Shown: positions 1-11,370, counted from the stretch's first letter. The stretch is 64,000 nt of DNA from Hymenolepis diminuta (GCA_900708905.1 CAADRB010000130.1:52956-116955); one strand, 5' to 3'. A program made the numbers and translations. The notes: generated by a model from the letters alone, not told the origin.

Positions 1-640
1 GGACGTGCCTAAGGACATCAGTATACGCGTGCTTTAATTGGGAGGGACGATTCTAGGAAAGGGAAGAGACAGTGCAGACAGGACTGGCTAATAATGTAGC
101 CGACTAAGCGATGTCTCTGCGACTCTCATCCGAGGAACGCAAAGCTTTTCCGATCAATGAAAATAGGCCATTTGACGACACATGATGTTTATCCTTGGAG
201 TGCTTCTGGTCACAGGAAAGGTTGACAGTTTACAGACATTACTATGAGGACGAGATAATTATATCTACACCAAATTTGCAGAAAATATAAAGTGACGATT
301 GTGTTCATTTCACCGATTTCATCTTTTGTAAGGAAGCATCGTCAGCACCTCACAAAAGTCCGGGACTTGCTTCTCACCAAGTAACGTTCCTATCTCTTTC
401 TTGATCAAGGCACACCACAAACTGCAAGCACTAAAATGAGGTGAAGGTAAAGTCAAAGATGACAAAGAAGACAATAAAACCGCGAGTTTATATAAATAAA
501 CGCAATGTCTCAAATCAACTGCTTGAATTATCTCTGTTGTTTCATTAATAAATCCAAAAGAATAACAAAATTTAATTGGCAAAAATAATAAAATTTGAAT
601 TTATATTTGATTAATTATTTACTGGAATGGGAAGGAAAAT
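1..640. other. No recognised gene
   Basis: AT-rich non-coding-looking sequence. The only sizeable frame is an 87-codon minus frame at 319-582 with a Ser/Leu-rich product that I do not recognise and that has no partner elsewhere in the window. Nothing else can be supported. Confidence 0.4.
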
Positions 641-646
641 TAAAAG

Positions 647-1430
647 TCAAATCATTAAGAAACCTTGCACGAATATTTGATTGCCAAATCTCAACATCGA
701 TTTGACGCGAAGACGTTTGTCAAGGGGGAGGGGGGAGAGGCACCGAGAGATGTCAAGGATGTCAAAGCCAACAATGTGGACTCCTTCTGGGAAATAAACA
801 GCAAGAAGTTGACCACAATGTTCTCCATCCATTGGAGTGAAGGGACGCTATTGCCATCTATTGCCTTCTCCTCCTACACTCGAAAACCGCGTCAGCAATC
901 CAATCCAACGATGACCAAGACACCAGAGTCTGCATTGTTAACGTCAGCACACCACATTTTTTCTTCAGTCATGAGCGGTAGAGTCGACTACCTGAGACAA
1001 CAACCCAATCTCTCTCCCTCCTTTAAAAACTAATGTAAATTTCAACGCCGACATTATTTAGAGGTGCAAATATTGCAAGACTTTACCGACTTCTTAACGC
1101 AAAAGGAGAGAGACACAGGACTGACGTTGTAGGCAAATTGCAATTGAAAGCAAGTTGAAACGGAAATTAAAATATTCTGAAGTTAGTCTTTTCGGTCCAG
1201 TGGAAGAAGAGGGCATCAAGGAGGAAGCGATCGGGTGTGTCTTCGCAGTATTCCGTCCCCCTGTGAGGCACCTCTTACAAATCAGTAAAATATCTTTCAG
1301 AAACTCTGTGTGAAATTGAATTTAACTATTAAACCTTTAAGCGAAACTCCATTCTACGAGTACGTCTATGCCCTCCAGAAAGAGATCATTGGTAATGTGA
1401 AACGTGTCTGGAATTCCCGGAAGTTTCCAG
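647..1430 (-). pseudogene. Kelch-family remnant, copy A (E4 tail, E5, E6/E8 chimera)
   Basis: Read on the minus strand, this holds the tail of the BACK exon E4 (about 1347-1425, motif FLEGIDV), E5 (about 1195-1310, 'KDILLICKRCL', normally 'KDILSICRRWLAEAR'), the 5' half of E6 (about 1040-1110, 'SLAIFAPLNN'), then directly the 5' part of E8, skipping E7, and the 3' half of E8 (647-832, ending GNQIFVQG). Stops and frameshifts separate the E8 halves. The E6-to-E8 join also occurs in copy G near 28.7 kb, so it predates duplication of this segment. Family assignment rests on similarity to the better copies at 9.4 and 54.6 kb. It is not expected to make a full protein. Confidence 0.6.
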
Positions 1431-1559
1431 GAATTGTGAATCTCACGTAGTAAGATTAAAATTATTCATGAAGGCAATGCTTTACGATTAAATATTATTT
1501 ATTTATTTATTCATTCATTTAAATTGATCAAGATTGAGAAATTAAGTGAACAATTGATA

Positions 1560-2165
1560 ATTCTTGAAAGAGATTTACGCATTAGTGCAGCAGTAAATTA
1601 AAGAAACTCCCGAAAATTCCCACAGGTGAAGCTCTGAATAAGAAGCGGCATTGTTGGTTGACCCACAAGAATCCTAATTCCATCACTGAAGAACGTAATT
1701 GTTTTTTTCGCCATTTTTTGTTCTGCGGCTGAATGAACTCCCGACCAAGGGACGAATATGTCGGGAAGTGGTGACCATGATGCGAAGATCGGGTTCTGTT
1801 TTGGATTTCTTCATTCACCTTCGGCGTTGAAATTTACCGCTTTCTAAATAGATACCTTCTTCACCTCTAATGTACAATACACATTTTCTTCTAGCTGAAA
1901 GCGCTGAGATATATGTATAACCCCGAAAAAACAGGACTCGTATTGATACGAATAACATTTGTCGGAAGAGTAACATTAATGTAGTCAATCTATTCATTCC
2001 TTCACCACTCCACACTTCGCTCCACTCTCAACTAATCCATTGAATGACTCAAACGCCAGAAGTTCTTCTCCAACCTCCAACAGTCCACATTGTAGTCATT
2101 CATTGGAGTATTCTATTTCTTCACTGCTCCGGGATCTCTCTCGTTCTTACCAAATCTCGTATCCA
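1560..2165. repeat. Repeat A, copy 1
   Basis: A block recognised by 'cattccttcaccactccac' and the upstream 'gaatgaactcccgaccaagg'. Related copies lie at about 13170-13620, 14500-14790, 30640-31180 and 36690-37000 in the same orientation, and inverted at 39100-39265. Minus-strand frames of 66-78 codons exist here but differ between copies and break in each, so I treat the block as non-coding repeat. It often abuts E4 remnants, as in copies A and H. Confidence 0.6.
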
Positions 2166-2560
2166 GTGGCCTTAAATAACGGAAAGTAAATGAATTTGTT
2201 GAACTATCCAATTGGTTACTGATATAATGAATGACAGTTTTTTGCCTGTCAAATTTTTCTCCGTTTTTATATTTAAGGTCAAATACCCATTTGGTTCCTC
2301 TGCAATGAGAGGGACATTATTTGGTCCAATTCCACATATATTTAAACTGACCAGCTCCAATTAACAGACCTTTCATACCGGCACCGAACTCCAATGTCCA
2401 TCTTTTTCCATTTATGAAAACCAGAATTGTCAACAATTGTGACTCATATTTGGTGATTAATGATCTCAGTTATTCTTCGCCAGCTTTGACTACTTTGATA
2501 TTGCATTTGATTCATACTCTACAATAGCACTGACTCGACCTGGAATCGAGAACTTGTCGA
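2166..2560. repeat. Repeat A2, paired with 14765-15110
   Basis: About 330 bp including 'gagagggacatt' and 'taaactgaccagct' recur with few changes at 14765-15095, directly downstream of another repeat A copy, so A and A2 were duplicated together. A minus-strand 62-codon frame at 2172-2360 is not clearly conserved. No function is assigned. Confidence 0.6.
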
Positions 2561-2714
2561 AATAAGGACTTCCTTAGTGCCTGAAGCTGAGCACTTTTGA
2601 TATTTTATTATGTTGAATCTAAAGTACACCAGTGCAGGAATTGCTCAGATCCAGAAGAGGAAGTGCTCAATGCCAGCCTAATTATTACGAAAGACCAACG
2701 TCCCACTTTGAGCA

Positions 2715-2800
2715 AAATACGAATCATGATTCAAGTCCAGCATCTCCACCTCGTCAAGGTTCTCTTCCCAGCCCACGTCAAAGACTCGGTCTTTTGAAGT
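2715..2800 (-). pseudogene. Kelch exon E8 fragment
   Basis: The minus strand reads 'VFDVGWEENLDEVEMLDL', matching the E8 segment 'VYVVGWGEKMNEMEMLDV' of copy C near 9.66 kb. Only about 28 codons remain. No flanking E8 sequence is recognisable. Confidence 0.55.
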
Positions 2801-3013
2801 AACTAGGACTGGATATAGAAAAAAACTAAATTTGAATGAAAAAAAATTAATTCAACAATCAAAGATCTGATGATCTTCTGGATCAGGAATAAAAATGTAC
2901 TGCCTTAATGACATCAACTATTTCATTGTTAATTTCTGATAAATCACATGCGGACTTACCTCAGTTATCTGGTGGGTAGTCGTGGAGTGATCAAATTCTG
3001 CAATTTCTGCCTA

Positions 3014-3121
3014 GGGAGCACCGATGAGGGTAAGCTAATCAATCCAGACAGCTCTGACTCTGACATAAGCTTCGAGTTAGAGCCTGCATCCAAATCCTAC
3101 AGCATCTCATCAAACTTGCCA
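3014..3121 (+). CDS. Acidic Ser/Asp-rich exon upstream of E0
   Basis: The open frame 'GSTDEGKLINPDSSDSDIS...' continues without a stop into the MSANLSDFE start exon of copy B. A segment with the same residue pattern (S-x-D-E-G, I-N, S-D-S, E-L, K-S) is open at 28274-28399. Conservation at protein level in two places suggests a real coding exon, perhaps an older N-terminus of the Kelch family. No domain is recognised. The true 5' boundary is unknown; a plus frame is open from 2948. Confidence 0.4.
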
Positions 3122-5505
3122 ATGAGCGCAAACTTGAGTGATTTTGAGGTGATTTCGAGGTTAAAGTCATGATACTCGAAGCCACAATTTATACTATTGA
3201 TTGACAGTGAATTCCCAGCTACTTGACGGTGCAGTGCCTCGTCGTTAAAACCCAATCACTTTGCAAGCTTTGTGTACATTTCAAACAGAATCGAAATTTA
3301 AAAATGAAGAGTTTGCATACCACAAATCACATGATTGTTGTTTGCAGACCGAACGCAGCCTCATGAACAAACTTGAAATTATTAATACAGACACAATCTC
3401 GAGGAGCTTTTCGCACTTTCGTTCGGCGAGAACTCGTCGACATTTTCATTAATGTGAATCACCAAAGTGTAGAAATTTAATCTCTCCCAATTTTACTAAG
3501 GAAGGTGAAGAGATAGGTGGACACCTCATTGTGCTTTCAGTCTCTTTCAAGGTTTTCGGGCAACATTTGAGAGGCAACAGCGTTGTCCACGTCCAATTGC
3601 CGAGGTTTCCTCATGAGTGAGCTGATGATAATTTGCTTAAATTTAGGCTTTTGGTAGAGTTTTTAATGCTGCTGTGCATTATGCATACGGAGGCATAGAA
3701 AATATGTCGCCGGAAGTCTCCCTTACTTTATATCTTCTGGCACACAACCTCCGAAATAAAGCTCTCGTGGATGAGTGCACGAGGTTTTTGTGTGAAAGGT
3801 GAGTGGAGAATTGAAGGAGCCGAAAATGTTGTTTGAATAATTTTTGTGGAGGAGACAAATGGGAGTGAAGTCTGGTCAGTAGCCATCGCAACTCTGAACG
3901 AAGTTCTAATTGGGATGTGTGCATCTCTAGTGGCGATGAACTGGGAGAAGTTTAGGACATCTCGACTCTTCCATGTGATTGCGGAGATAGAAGGCATGAT
4001 GAGCCCCATTGGATGTCCTCGGATGGCAGAGGTGTAAGTGACATCAAAAGTGGAGAGACTTTTATCTTTGGGAAAGGCATCGGCAGATGTCGGAGCACAT
4101 AAAGCTCCCACTATTGCATTCAGAGAAATGGTCTCACTTCCAGAAATTCAAGATGCACCTGACATTATCACGGATCTCTTTGTGGAGGGTATAGACATTC
4201 CCGTATAACGGAGGTTTGTTTAGGTGGCTCTATAAACACCTGCTACACTATCCTCAAATTTTTCCTTAAGCCACTTTATATCTACCATTTCTGTATGTAA
4301 ACTTTACAGAAAAGTGCACCAGGAATGACACCGCTCACTGCGCCTCAGACGATGAAGACACTGAATTGTGGTAGAACACAGAGATTTCAGAGAAGTACAT
4401 GTGTAATCACCACGTGGTCGGTAAATGCAACTGAGTAGTTCATATTTCCACATTACATTAATGGAATATTGGGGGGAACATTTTATATAAGAATGTGGAC
4501 AAAATGATGTCGCGTGATGATGCCTCCATTCCATTTTCACTTCATTCGCATGTTCGATCAGTTACAAGGGCATCGGTGGGTTTATTTGGAGAAGTTTGTA
4601 AAAGATACTTTGTCTATTTGTAGGATGTGGATGGCAGATGGACACAAGACTGGAAAGAAACAACTGATCACTTCCTCCTCGATGCCTTCTACCACTGAAG
4701 CGAAGGACAATCTCCTGTGTATGTTATTTTCATTTTGCAACATTCAGTTGTATAGAAAACGCCACACAAATATGTATTCTCAACCTCGAATGTTCCTAAG
4801 TGGAGATTAAACACCAATTGCCTGTCAAAGGACATGTGAATGTTGTTGCATTTCAAAGTGTGTTACTCTCATTTTTTGCTTTTTATAAAATGAGAGAAAT
4901 GCTGAGCGCTTTCATTCTTCAGTATCAGATAAATTGGTTTTTTCGGTGGTTGACGGAGTAAAAATGAACCTGGCTCAAGAAGAGTTGACCTGATAGATCT
5001 CTCGACAAGTCAAGTGTCATCCCTTCCGGACATGATAAACGCCAGGTGCTCCCCAGTTGGCCCAGGTACTGAAAACGAAATTTTCCTCTTTTCCTCTAGG
5101 AGGTTTTCGGACTCTACAGACTGTTTTTTGAATGGAGTTTACGAGGGTGCTTCAGGAAGGCAAGTTATATTTTAATTTTTATTTTCCGTTGGCCATTATA
5201 TCACTTGGTGGTCTGAAGAGACTAAAAGAGTTGCTGCCTCCTTCTAGGTGGTCGCTTCTGCCACCCATGATTGAAGATAGATGGGATTGTGCTGCCGTCA
5301 ATATTGCAGATTCTGACGTCTTGGTCATTGGTGGAATTGGAAGGAACAGATTGCCTCTCCGCTCCACAAAGTTGCTTACGCGGCGGTCTGGTGAAGCAAG
5401 CGGTGGAGGAGTTGAGAAGTGGCAATGGCTTCCCTACACTCCAATGAATAAAGAACACGATGGTTATCCTCTTCCTATCAATTTCCAAGGGCGAGTCTAT
5501 TTCAT
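3122..5505 (+). pseudogene. BTB-BACK-Kelch gene copy B
   Basis: Exons in order: E0 3122-3148 (MSANLSDFE, then gtgatt), E1 3219-3453, E2 3501-3604, E3 3658-3798, E4 about 3847-4213, E5 about 4550-4715, E6 about 4756-4857, E7 4929-5159, E8 5221-5505. E2 and E3 are fully open and give a BTB domain (HLIVLSVSFKVFG; AVHYAYGGIENMSPE; CTRFLCER). E4 is BACK-like (SEVWSVAIATLNE, MMSPIGCPRM). Defects: TAA at 3246 in E1, a net 11-nt length change in E1, TAA at 4035 and 4206 in E4, TAA at 4797 in E6, and a one-base loss plus TGA near 4940-4950 in E7. E8 holds two Kelch blades (WSLLPPMIEDR, DVLVIGGIGRN), then stops at an inversion near 5505. The E7/E8 intron (5160-5220) begins with GC. KLHL proteins normally recruit substrates to cullin-3; this copy is dead. 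Confidence 0.8.
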
Positions 5506-5539
5506 CACCTGATTATAATAAACAAAATCAAATAAAAAT

Positions 5540-5740
5540 TAACTTGCATTCCGTCATCAGCTTTGCGACAGAAACAAATTTCCTTTTTCTCCATTTAGCA
5601 AGATGTCTCTGAGACAGGAGAAAGAGAGAAACTATGTAAAGACCACCAGATTGAAAGGAAAGAATAAGGACCTGCCTCCAACAAACTTACTTTCAGATCG
5701 CCATCCAGTTCAAAAGAATAAAGTCAGGCTTACAAAATCT
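5540..5740 (-). pseudogene. Inverted Kelch exons E9 and E10
   Basis: On the minus strand, E9 (end at 5691, donor gtaagtttg) and E10 (about 5540-5606, 'LAKWRKRKF', normally 'LEKWRK') lie head-on against plus-strand E8 of copy B. The E10 coding end is rearranged. The arrangement shows an inversion breakpoint between about 5505 and 5540. Confidence 0.6.
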
Positions 5741-5789
5741 GTACAAATGAAGAGAGTTGGTTTCTTTTGTTATAGGGAAGTAATAAAAT

Positions 5790-6480
5790 GATGAGTAATT
5801 GGTCATTCTTTGCCTTTTGTTCGGAAAAAGAACACATTTCAGGGAGCAATTGCGGAAAGCAAATTCCTGGATACACTTCAAATGGACTCGAGCTTTTTTA
5901 ATGTGAGAAAATGTAGGGTTTGGAATGAATTGATAGAAATGGGAATAGTCGTGGAATCCACGCACTCTAATTCAATACTTTTGCTCATTTCCGTGAGAGT
6001 ACTTTGCAACTGATGTACTACCTTGTTCAGTTTACAATGGGATATTTAGGAGGATTGTCTTCGAGTAAGATCAACCTGTGTTGAATAATTCGACAAGCAT
6101 TTCTTACCATTTAACAATGACTCCCAGAAAATTGACCAATCAGGTCGGTGAGGTCCAACTGATACACATTCGAACACTCAAGCTCGTCATTTTATCTGCT
6201 CATACACTTCAATCACGTCTTTTCTCCTCCCCTTCTCTCTTGCTCTGCTTTGTCTAACACAACTCTTCGTGCTCTCCTTTTAGAAACTCTTGTCTGTTCG
6301 GGTTTGCTGCCGCCAGTAGTCCTAGGTTCTGGTTCTGGTTCATTAGTTCCTACCATTTGGTGACCCCACAATTTGTACCTCCATAACTGGTGATCCTACA
6401 AATTTGAGAACTACTCGTGCATCATGATTTACCCGTAACGAAATGTAGCTTTGCAAATGACCTTTAGATTCACTTCTTGT
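5790..6480. repeat. Repeat B, copy 1
   Basis: Recognised by 'ggtcattctttgcctttt', 'gaatccacgcac', 'taccatttaacaatgactcc' and 'cattttatctgctcatac'. Matching segments occur at 20630-21000 and 21580-21800 (same order), in part at 48420-48640, and inverted around 47480-47750. No conserved reading frame was found. Confidence 0.6.
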
Positions 6481-7260
6481 ATGACCTCTTCTTTTGCTTA
6501 CTTCCTTAATTAACATTCGTGAAATTTTTCAACGTGAGAGGAGCTTGACGTGAGTGTACAGAAGAGCGCTTCGATGATGGTTAATATTCGTAATATTTGC
6601 TGACAATTTCTTCCTGACCTCAGTATTTATTTTATCTGAATAAAATTGTCGTTGATGGATCTCGAAGTGCAGACATGCACGCTGATAGTTAACGCGCAAA
6701 TTGCGACCAATTGGGGTAGATATTTTCACATGAATGCAAGATCATTTGGTACTTAGCTCTCCTCATCTACTCTCCAGTCTGAGTGCCTGTTCCATACGGA
6801 TGAATAGTGGACAGTTTAGAGGGAAATTCTTCCGGGAATGTAGAAATATTAATGAAATGGTGGCTTTTAATAGCAAAAATGTGGATTTTTTCGAAAACCA
6901 TACACATTGCCAATGATTCGACAAAACACTAATCGGTCACCTCTTTTCCATAAACCTACCGACGAACACTTTTTGATTCGCCTCAGTAGCAACATGTCAT
7001 CTAAGCAAGTACGAAGGCATGGCTGGTCAGTCACCGAGTCACTGTCAATGCTTTTTAAATACAAGACGTACATATCATACTCGTTGCATCTCCTGCAACG
7101 TGATTGGTTGGCTGGTGCCTGAATGAAATGGTGAATACCTTTACACTAACTCACTGTGGAAGGTGTGCAAGTATTTACAAGGAACATGAACATAAATGTT
7201 GATGGTGTTTGAAAATGTTGTTGGGTATTTGCAAGGAGCCACTTCTACAAAATGGACGAA
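6481..7260. repeat. Repeat C, with a small conserved frame
   Basis: 6505-6660 recurs at 39590-39725 ('aaatttttcaacgtgagagg', 'caatttcttcctgacctca'). 6825-6900 (plus frame 'FFRECRNINEMVAFNSKN') recurs at 62205-62275 as 'FFWECRNIDEMVAFNSKN'. 6930-6990 recurs inverted near 48360-48410, and 7140-7260 resembles 33120-33240. The piece with the conserved frame might be an exon, but no start, splice partner or domain is visible. Confidence 0.5.
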
Positions 7261-7643
7261 TAGGTTAGTGCGGGGTTCGTTAAACCTTTTTTAGATGCTT
7301 AATTCACTCAATTACATCAAGTTCCATTGGATAGAGAATTGGGAGTTTATTAATAATTGTTCATATAATTAACCCAGTTGTTAAAATTTGCTAAATTGGG
7401 AGGTCGTTGACTGGCGGAATTTTGAAGTAAAGCTTACCATTAAGGAAATTATGTGTAATTATTGAGTTCTGGGATTTGTGGCTATTTGGGGAGGCCAATC
7501 CGGTCAATTTAAGTCCGTTCTCACCAATTTCTACTCACAGGTGCTTCTGCCAAATCCTCCTATGCTGCGGTTTCTATAATCTTCGTGATTCTAGTCCTTA
7601 TTCAACTACCTCAGTGGATCGAAATTAACCCTTTTATTTGCAG

Positions 7644-7718
7644 AGGGAGTTTAAATTTGCATTTCAAAAGACTCTGGATTTGTTGGACAGGCAATTTCTG
7701 TATTCGGCAACGAAATAG
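7644..7718 (+). CDS. Small terminal exon, unidentified
   Basis: After a good acceptor (ttttatttgcag) the frame reads REFKFAFQKTLDLLDRQF and ends at TAG 7716-7718, an amphipathic helix-like peptide. Copies follow the same acceptor at 22437 and about 58371, where the acceptor is degraded to gcgg and a stop interrupts. The shared splice site and frame suggest a real 3' exon of a repeated gene, but no partner exon is identified. Confidence 0.3.
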   Translation, partial: REFKFAFQKTLDLLDRQFLYSATK

Positions 7719-7783
7719 GAGAATTGTGGAAAAATACATGGAGAAAATGGATAAAACTCATTCATCTTGGCAGACAAGTACAG

Positions 7784-8230
7784 CTAATTTCTAGCAGAGT
7801 CGAACTTGAAATGATCAAACAGAAGAGTTGTGTTGACCGTGGTGTGTGAACAAATCCGGCTGAGGATTCGACTGCTCACGTTGAACCAACTCGAAGGCAA
7901 TCCACCGAAATCTTCCACTGTAAACCCAACCACACGGTGTTTCATGTGTAATATATTCAAACGACAGAGCGACATCAGATTAAGATAAACAAAGGCCACA
8001 TGGAATTGAATAGAAAATTCACAAACATTTATTTAAGTTTAGATTTGCTATCAGCATTCTGCAAAAGGCACTTGTTCGTGGAGTTGAGATGAATGTGTTA
8101 ATTTCAGTAAGGAAGGAGAAAGATAGGAAGGAGGTAGAAGGCCACGAGATGGAGAGAAGAGAATGTGGGATTGACTCCCACCAACTTATTTTCGGTCACT
8201 TTCCAATTCAATGGAGCACACCGACAAACT
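7784..8230. repeat. Repeat D, copy 1
   Basis: Two neighbouring segments recur. 7800-7960 matches 49215-49250 and inverted 57950-58100. 8040-8215 matches 49265-49445, with an inverted part at 57830-57925. In the second, the plus frame 'FRFAISILQKALV' and 'GIDSHQLIF' is conserved with the 49.3 kb copy. On the minus strand the first reads 'HRVVGFTVEDFGGLPSSWF' before a gtgag donor. The coding strand cannot be settled. Confidence 0.45.
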
Positions 8231-8476
8231 CACCAAACAAATGAAACAAAAGTGAAGGGAAATTGATACTTTCTGTTAAAATAAAGCAGTGAAATCAGGA
8301 ATCGAAGTGAATTAGCAAAATATTTCATGAAACATCAATGAAGCTGCCTTTTGTATGCCTCATATAGAAGGAAACGAAATTCGAGTGGGAATGAGCAAAG
8401 CAAAACCAGGTGCACCATATTCTCTGCTTATTTCGATTAGCATTTTGAGGTGGAATTGTTCCTACTATACCTAGCA
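8231..8476. repeat. Repeat E, copy 1
   Basis: The block 'aattagcaaaatatttca' with flanks recurs at 19480-19640, 42780-42930, 49470-49600 and 61795-61930, and inverted at 57600-57800. In several places it lies between repeat D and a minus-strand Kelch subfamily-B fragment, so it probably belongs to the 3' flank of that subfamily. Confidence 0.6.
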
Positions 8477-8477
8477 A

Positions 8478-10226
8478 ATGGGTGCAAACTTGAACGATTT
8501 AGGATGATTTCATTTTTCATGAAATGTCTCGCCAATTCTCTTGCTTTGGAGCTTCCTTCGGGTCATCCGATACCAAGAAGCTATTGATTGACAGTGAATT
8601 CTCAGTTACTGGGTGGAGCAGTGCCCCGTCTCCAAAACCCAATCAATTTGCAAACTTTGTGTTTATTTAAAGCAGAATCGAGGTATAAAAATGGAGAGTT
8701 TGCATATCTGATGTGCCTCGCAGAGGGACGGAAGACTGCGAAGGAACTACCAATCGCTTCCTCCTTGAAGTTTTCTTCCTCCACTGAAGAGAAAGGACAA
8801 TCCACTGAGTATGGTGATTTTCGTGTCAGTTTGTCTAAATTTTGCATAAAATATCAAATTTTTTATCTTTTTCTTTTTATGTTAAGAAGTCAGGAAAGAC
8901 TTGCAACATTTGATTGTTTTGGGAACGCCTTACAGGTACATATTCTCAATCCCGATTGTTCTGAAGTGGAGATTCGCCGCCAATTGTTGGTCAGTGGAGA
9001 CAGGAATGTCATTGCAATTCAAAGTGTGCTACTCTCATTTCTTGCGTTTTATAAAATAAGAGAAATGCTGAACGCTTTTATTCTCTGATATTAGACAAAC
9101 TGGTTTTTATCGGTGAATGGCGAAGTGTAAACAATCCTGTCTCAAAAAGTGCTGACGTGATGGATATCTCAACAGGTCAAGTGTCATTTCTCCCGGATAT
9201 GATAAAAGCCAGGCGCCTCCCAGCTGTCGTGGCAACTGAAAACCTAATTTTCGCCTTTAGCGTTCAGATGTTTTCGGACTTTCCCGAGCGTTATTCGAAT
9301 GCAGTTTGCGAGGTTGCTACAGGAAGGCGAGTTATATTTTTAATTTTTTCCGTTAGCCATTATGTCACTGGATAGTCTTAACAGCGAAGGAGTTGCTACT
9401 TCCTTCTAGATGGTCGCTTCTACCACCCATGATTGAGGAAAGATCGCTGTATGCTGCCGTAAGCATTCCACATTCTGGCGTCTTGGTCATTGGTGGAAAA
9501 GGAAGGAATGGATTACGTCTCCGCTCCACAGAATTGTTGACGAGGCGGTTTGGTGAAGTAGAAGGTGGTGGAGGTGAGAAGTGGCAATGGTTTTCTACAC
9601 TCCAATGAATGACGAACACGATTGTTGTCCACTTGCTGTTTATCTCCAAGGCAGAGTCTACGTTGTTGGCTGGGGAGAAAAAATGAACGAGATGGAGATG
9701 CTGGACGTGGGAGGAATTCGTCAGTGGACCTCTTTGAATTCAATCGGTCTAAGCCAAGGTCATAAAATCTATTCTATGGCAGGAGTTGGCAATGAATTAT
9801 TTGTGAAATGTTAGCAGATGAATTGAATTTTTATATTTTCCATCTCAACCCATTAAATCATTATTCAAATTTTAATTGATATTTTCATTTTCAAGGTCAA
9901 CTAAATCTGCATTTTTTATTCAGTATTTTAATAAATTAGGAAATTATCAACTCTCTTCACTTCTGCTTCTTTATAGTTCATGAATTTAATGATGATCGTG
10001 CTCTTTGCTCGGCTGAAGTGGATAGCGACCCAAAAGTAAGCTTGTTGGTGACAGGTCCTTGTTTTCTCCTTTCAATCTGGTGGTTTTTACATCTTTTCTC
10101 TTTCTCCTCTCTCCGCAACAGCTTGAAAAATGGAGAAAAAGGACATTTATTCCTGACGGGGAGTTGATGACGGTTCATTTAAATAATGGAATCACCTATA
10201 TGGACACAGTCACCACTTCTTCCTAA
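8478..10226 (+). pseudogene. Kelch gene copy C, lacking BTB and BACK
   Basis: Exons: E0 8478-8504 (MGANLNDL, donor mutated to at), a fused E1/E5 exon 8606-8808, E6 8887-9023, E7 9095-9326, E8 9385-9809, E9 9977-10035 (VHEFNDDRALCSAEVDSDPK across the junction), E10 10122-10226 (LEKWRK...TVTTSS, stop). The fused exon joins E1 ('KNGEFAY') in frame to late E5 ('CLAEGRKTAK'), removing E2-E4. It keeps correct phase with E6, and E6, E7, E9 and E10 are fully open. Damage: the E0 donor, a phase error at the start of E8, and a one-base loss near 9592 that splits E8 into two frames (WSLLPPMIEERS; then GRVYVVGWGEKMNEMEMLDV). An AATAAA follows at 10268. A Kelch-only product could not bind cullin-3 as usual. 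This is the clearest view of the C-terminus. Confidence 0.75.
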
Positions 10227-10429
10227 ACAAGGGCCTTTTGCAGAGTCGTGGTCTCCTGTTTGATTATAATAAATATCATCGCTTCTCTGTAGAATAATGC
10301 AACCGACTCTTTGATTCCCTAAGACAGTTACAAATACGACCCGACAACACCTCAATACAAAACCACCCAAACCACTATTTCAATACAAGACACATGTCGT
10401 CGTATCGATAGGTCGATGCATATAATGCG

Positions 10430-10880
10430 TCGTTTACAAGCCAAAATATAAATAAACTCGTTTGAATCAAGCGGAATTTAAAGAAGCAGGAATTCGAAGG
10501 TGGAAAATAATATTCTCTTATACGTAACACAAAGACTCTCAGATAACTGACCATCTGGTCGGTTGGGTCTAGGTAGGATCATTTGGTGAGATTAGTACGG
10601 AGGGAATTCTTTCGATGCGATATTCATCAATCAGGTTATTAGAGAGGACACGACGCATAATCCATAGTCAGTGAGTGAGTTGGTGCTAAAACGAAACTGT
10701 CCAACTGACACACACTCGAACACTCACGCTCGTCATTTTATCTGCTCATACCCTTCACCCATATAAGGTAATAATCACAGATGGGGAAAATGGTTTTAAG
10801 TAGGATAATTGCATGAGGAATCGAAAGAGAATCAAGGAAACAGAGGGGACCTTCTGGCTTGGTTCAGAGTTTGAAATATA
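10430..10880. repeat. Repeat G5, upstream flank of the G family
   Basis: 'cagataactgaccatctggtcggt', 'tattagagaggacacgacgc' and 'cattttatctgctcatac' recur inverted at 51600-51860, and in part at 20970-21090 and 47390-47520. It precedes G1 exons at 10.9 kb and, inverted, at 51.5 kb. No promoter element could be assigned. Confidence 0.5.
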
Positions 10881-10885
10881 AATTG

Positions 10886-11330
10886 AACATTTGATAAACT
10901 GGTCTCTAAGAGGCTCAAATATCTCCTTAGAGAAGTTTTGGTGGATGTATATAGGTGGAGATTTGGGGCCGTCATCTCTTCAAATAAATGGCCACGTCAC
11001 TAATGTAGTGAGCCATTTTATATGCCTTTGCTCTCCAGTGAAACTGATTCCCATTCTAAGACAGGAGGTGTTCTCGATTAGAACTCGAGCCGAGAAATAA
11101 AATGGGAGAAACTGTTCATTTCTACCATTTCCCACAATGTTCTATCTCTAGGTGAGAGGCAGCCGACTACGGACGGTTGAGAACATTTCTCTAAGAATGA
11201 TGCTAAGACTGGGCTGTAGGTGTTAAATGGGGGTTAAAATTCAAGCAAATAATGTCTCCGTGATAAATCTTGACACACAAATTCATACTCAAAATTAAAT
11301 CTGTATGCAAGTCTTTACGTAAAAGATGAG
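10886..11330 (+). pseudogene. G-family exons G1-G3
   Basis: G1 (about 10886-11060) reads EKFWWMYIGGDLGPSS...HFICLC, then is shortened by an internal deletion relative to the copies at 51.4 and 53.1 kb, which add PENYKGLEERAVKMDIKNP. G2 (about 11102-11152) reads MGETVHFYHFPQ before donor gtgaga. G3 (about 11175-11320) carries TVENISLRMMLRL and IHTQN. The GG followed by a D-x-(K/R)-N-P stretch resembles a Kelch blade, but this is only a suggestion. Confidence 0.4.
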
Positions 11331-11370
11331 ATATTGACAAAAGTGTTATTGAAGTACCACTTACCAACAG

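Noticed and set aside
5132..5512. Single 126-codon Kelch gene
   Set aside because: It includes the GC-AG intron; comparison with four other copies shows two exons.
8588..9088. Single 166-codon gene
   Set aside because: It begins at TTG after a stop and reads through the E5/E6 and E6/E7 introns; the spliced model fits the other copies better.
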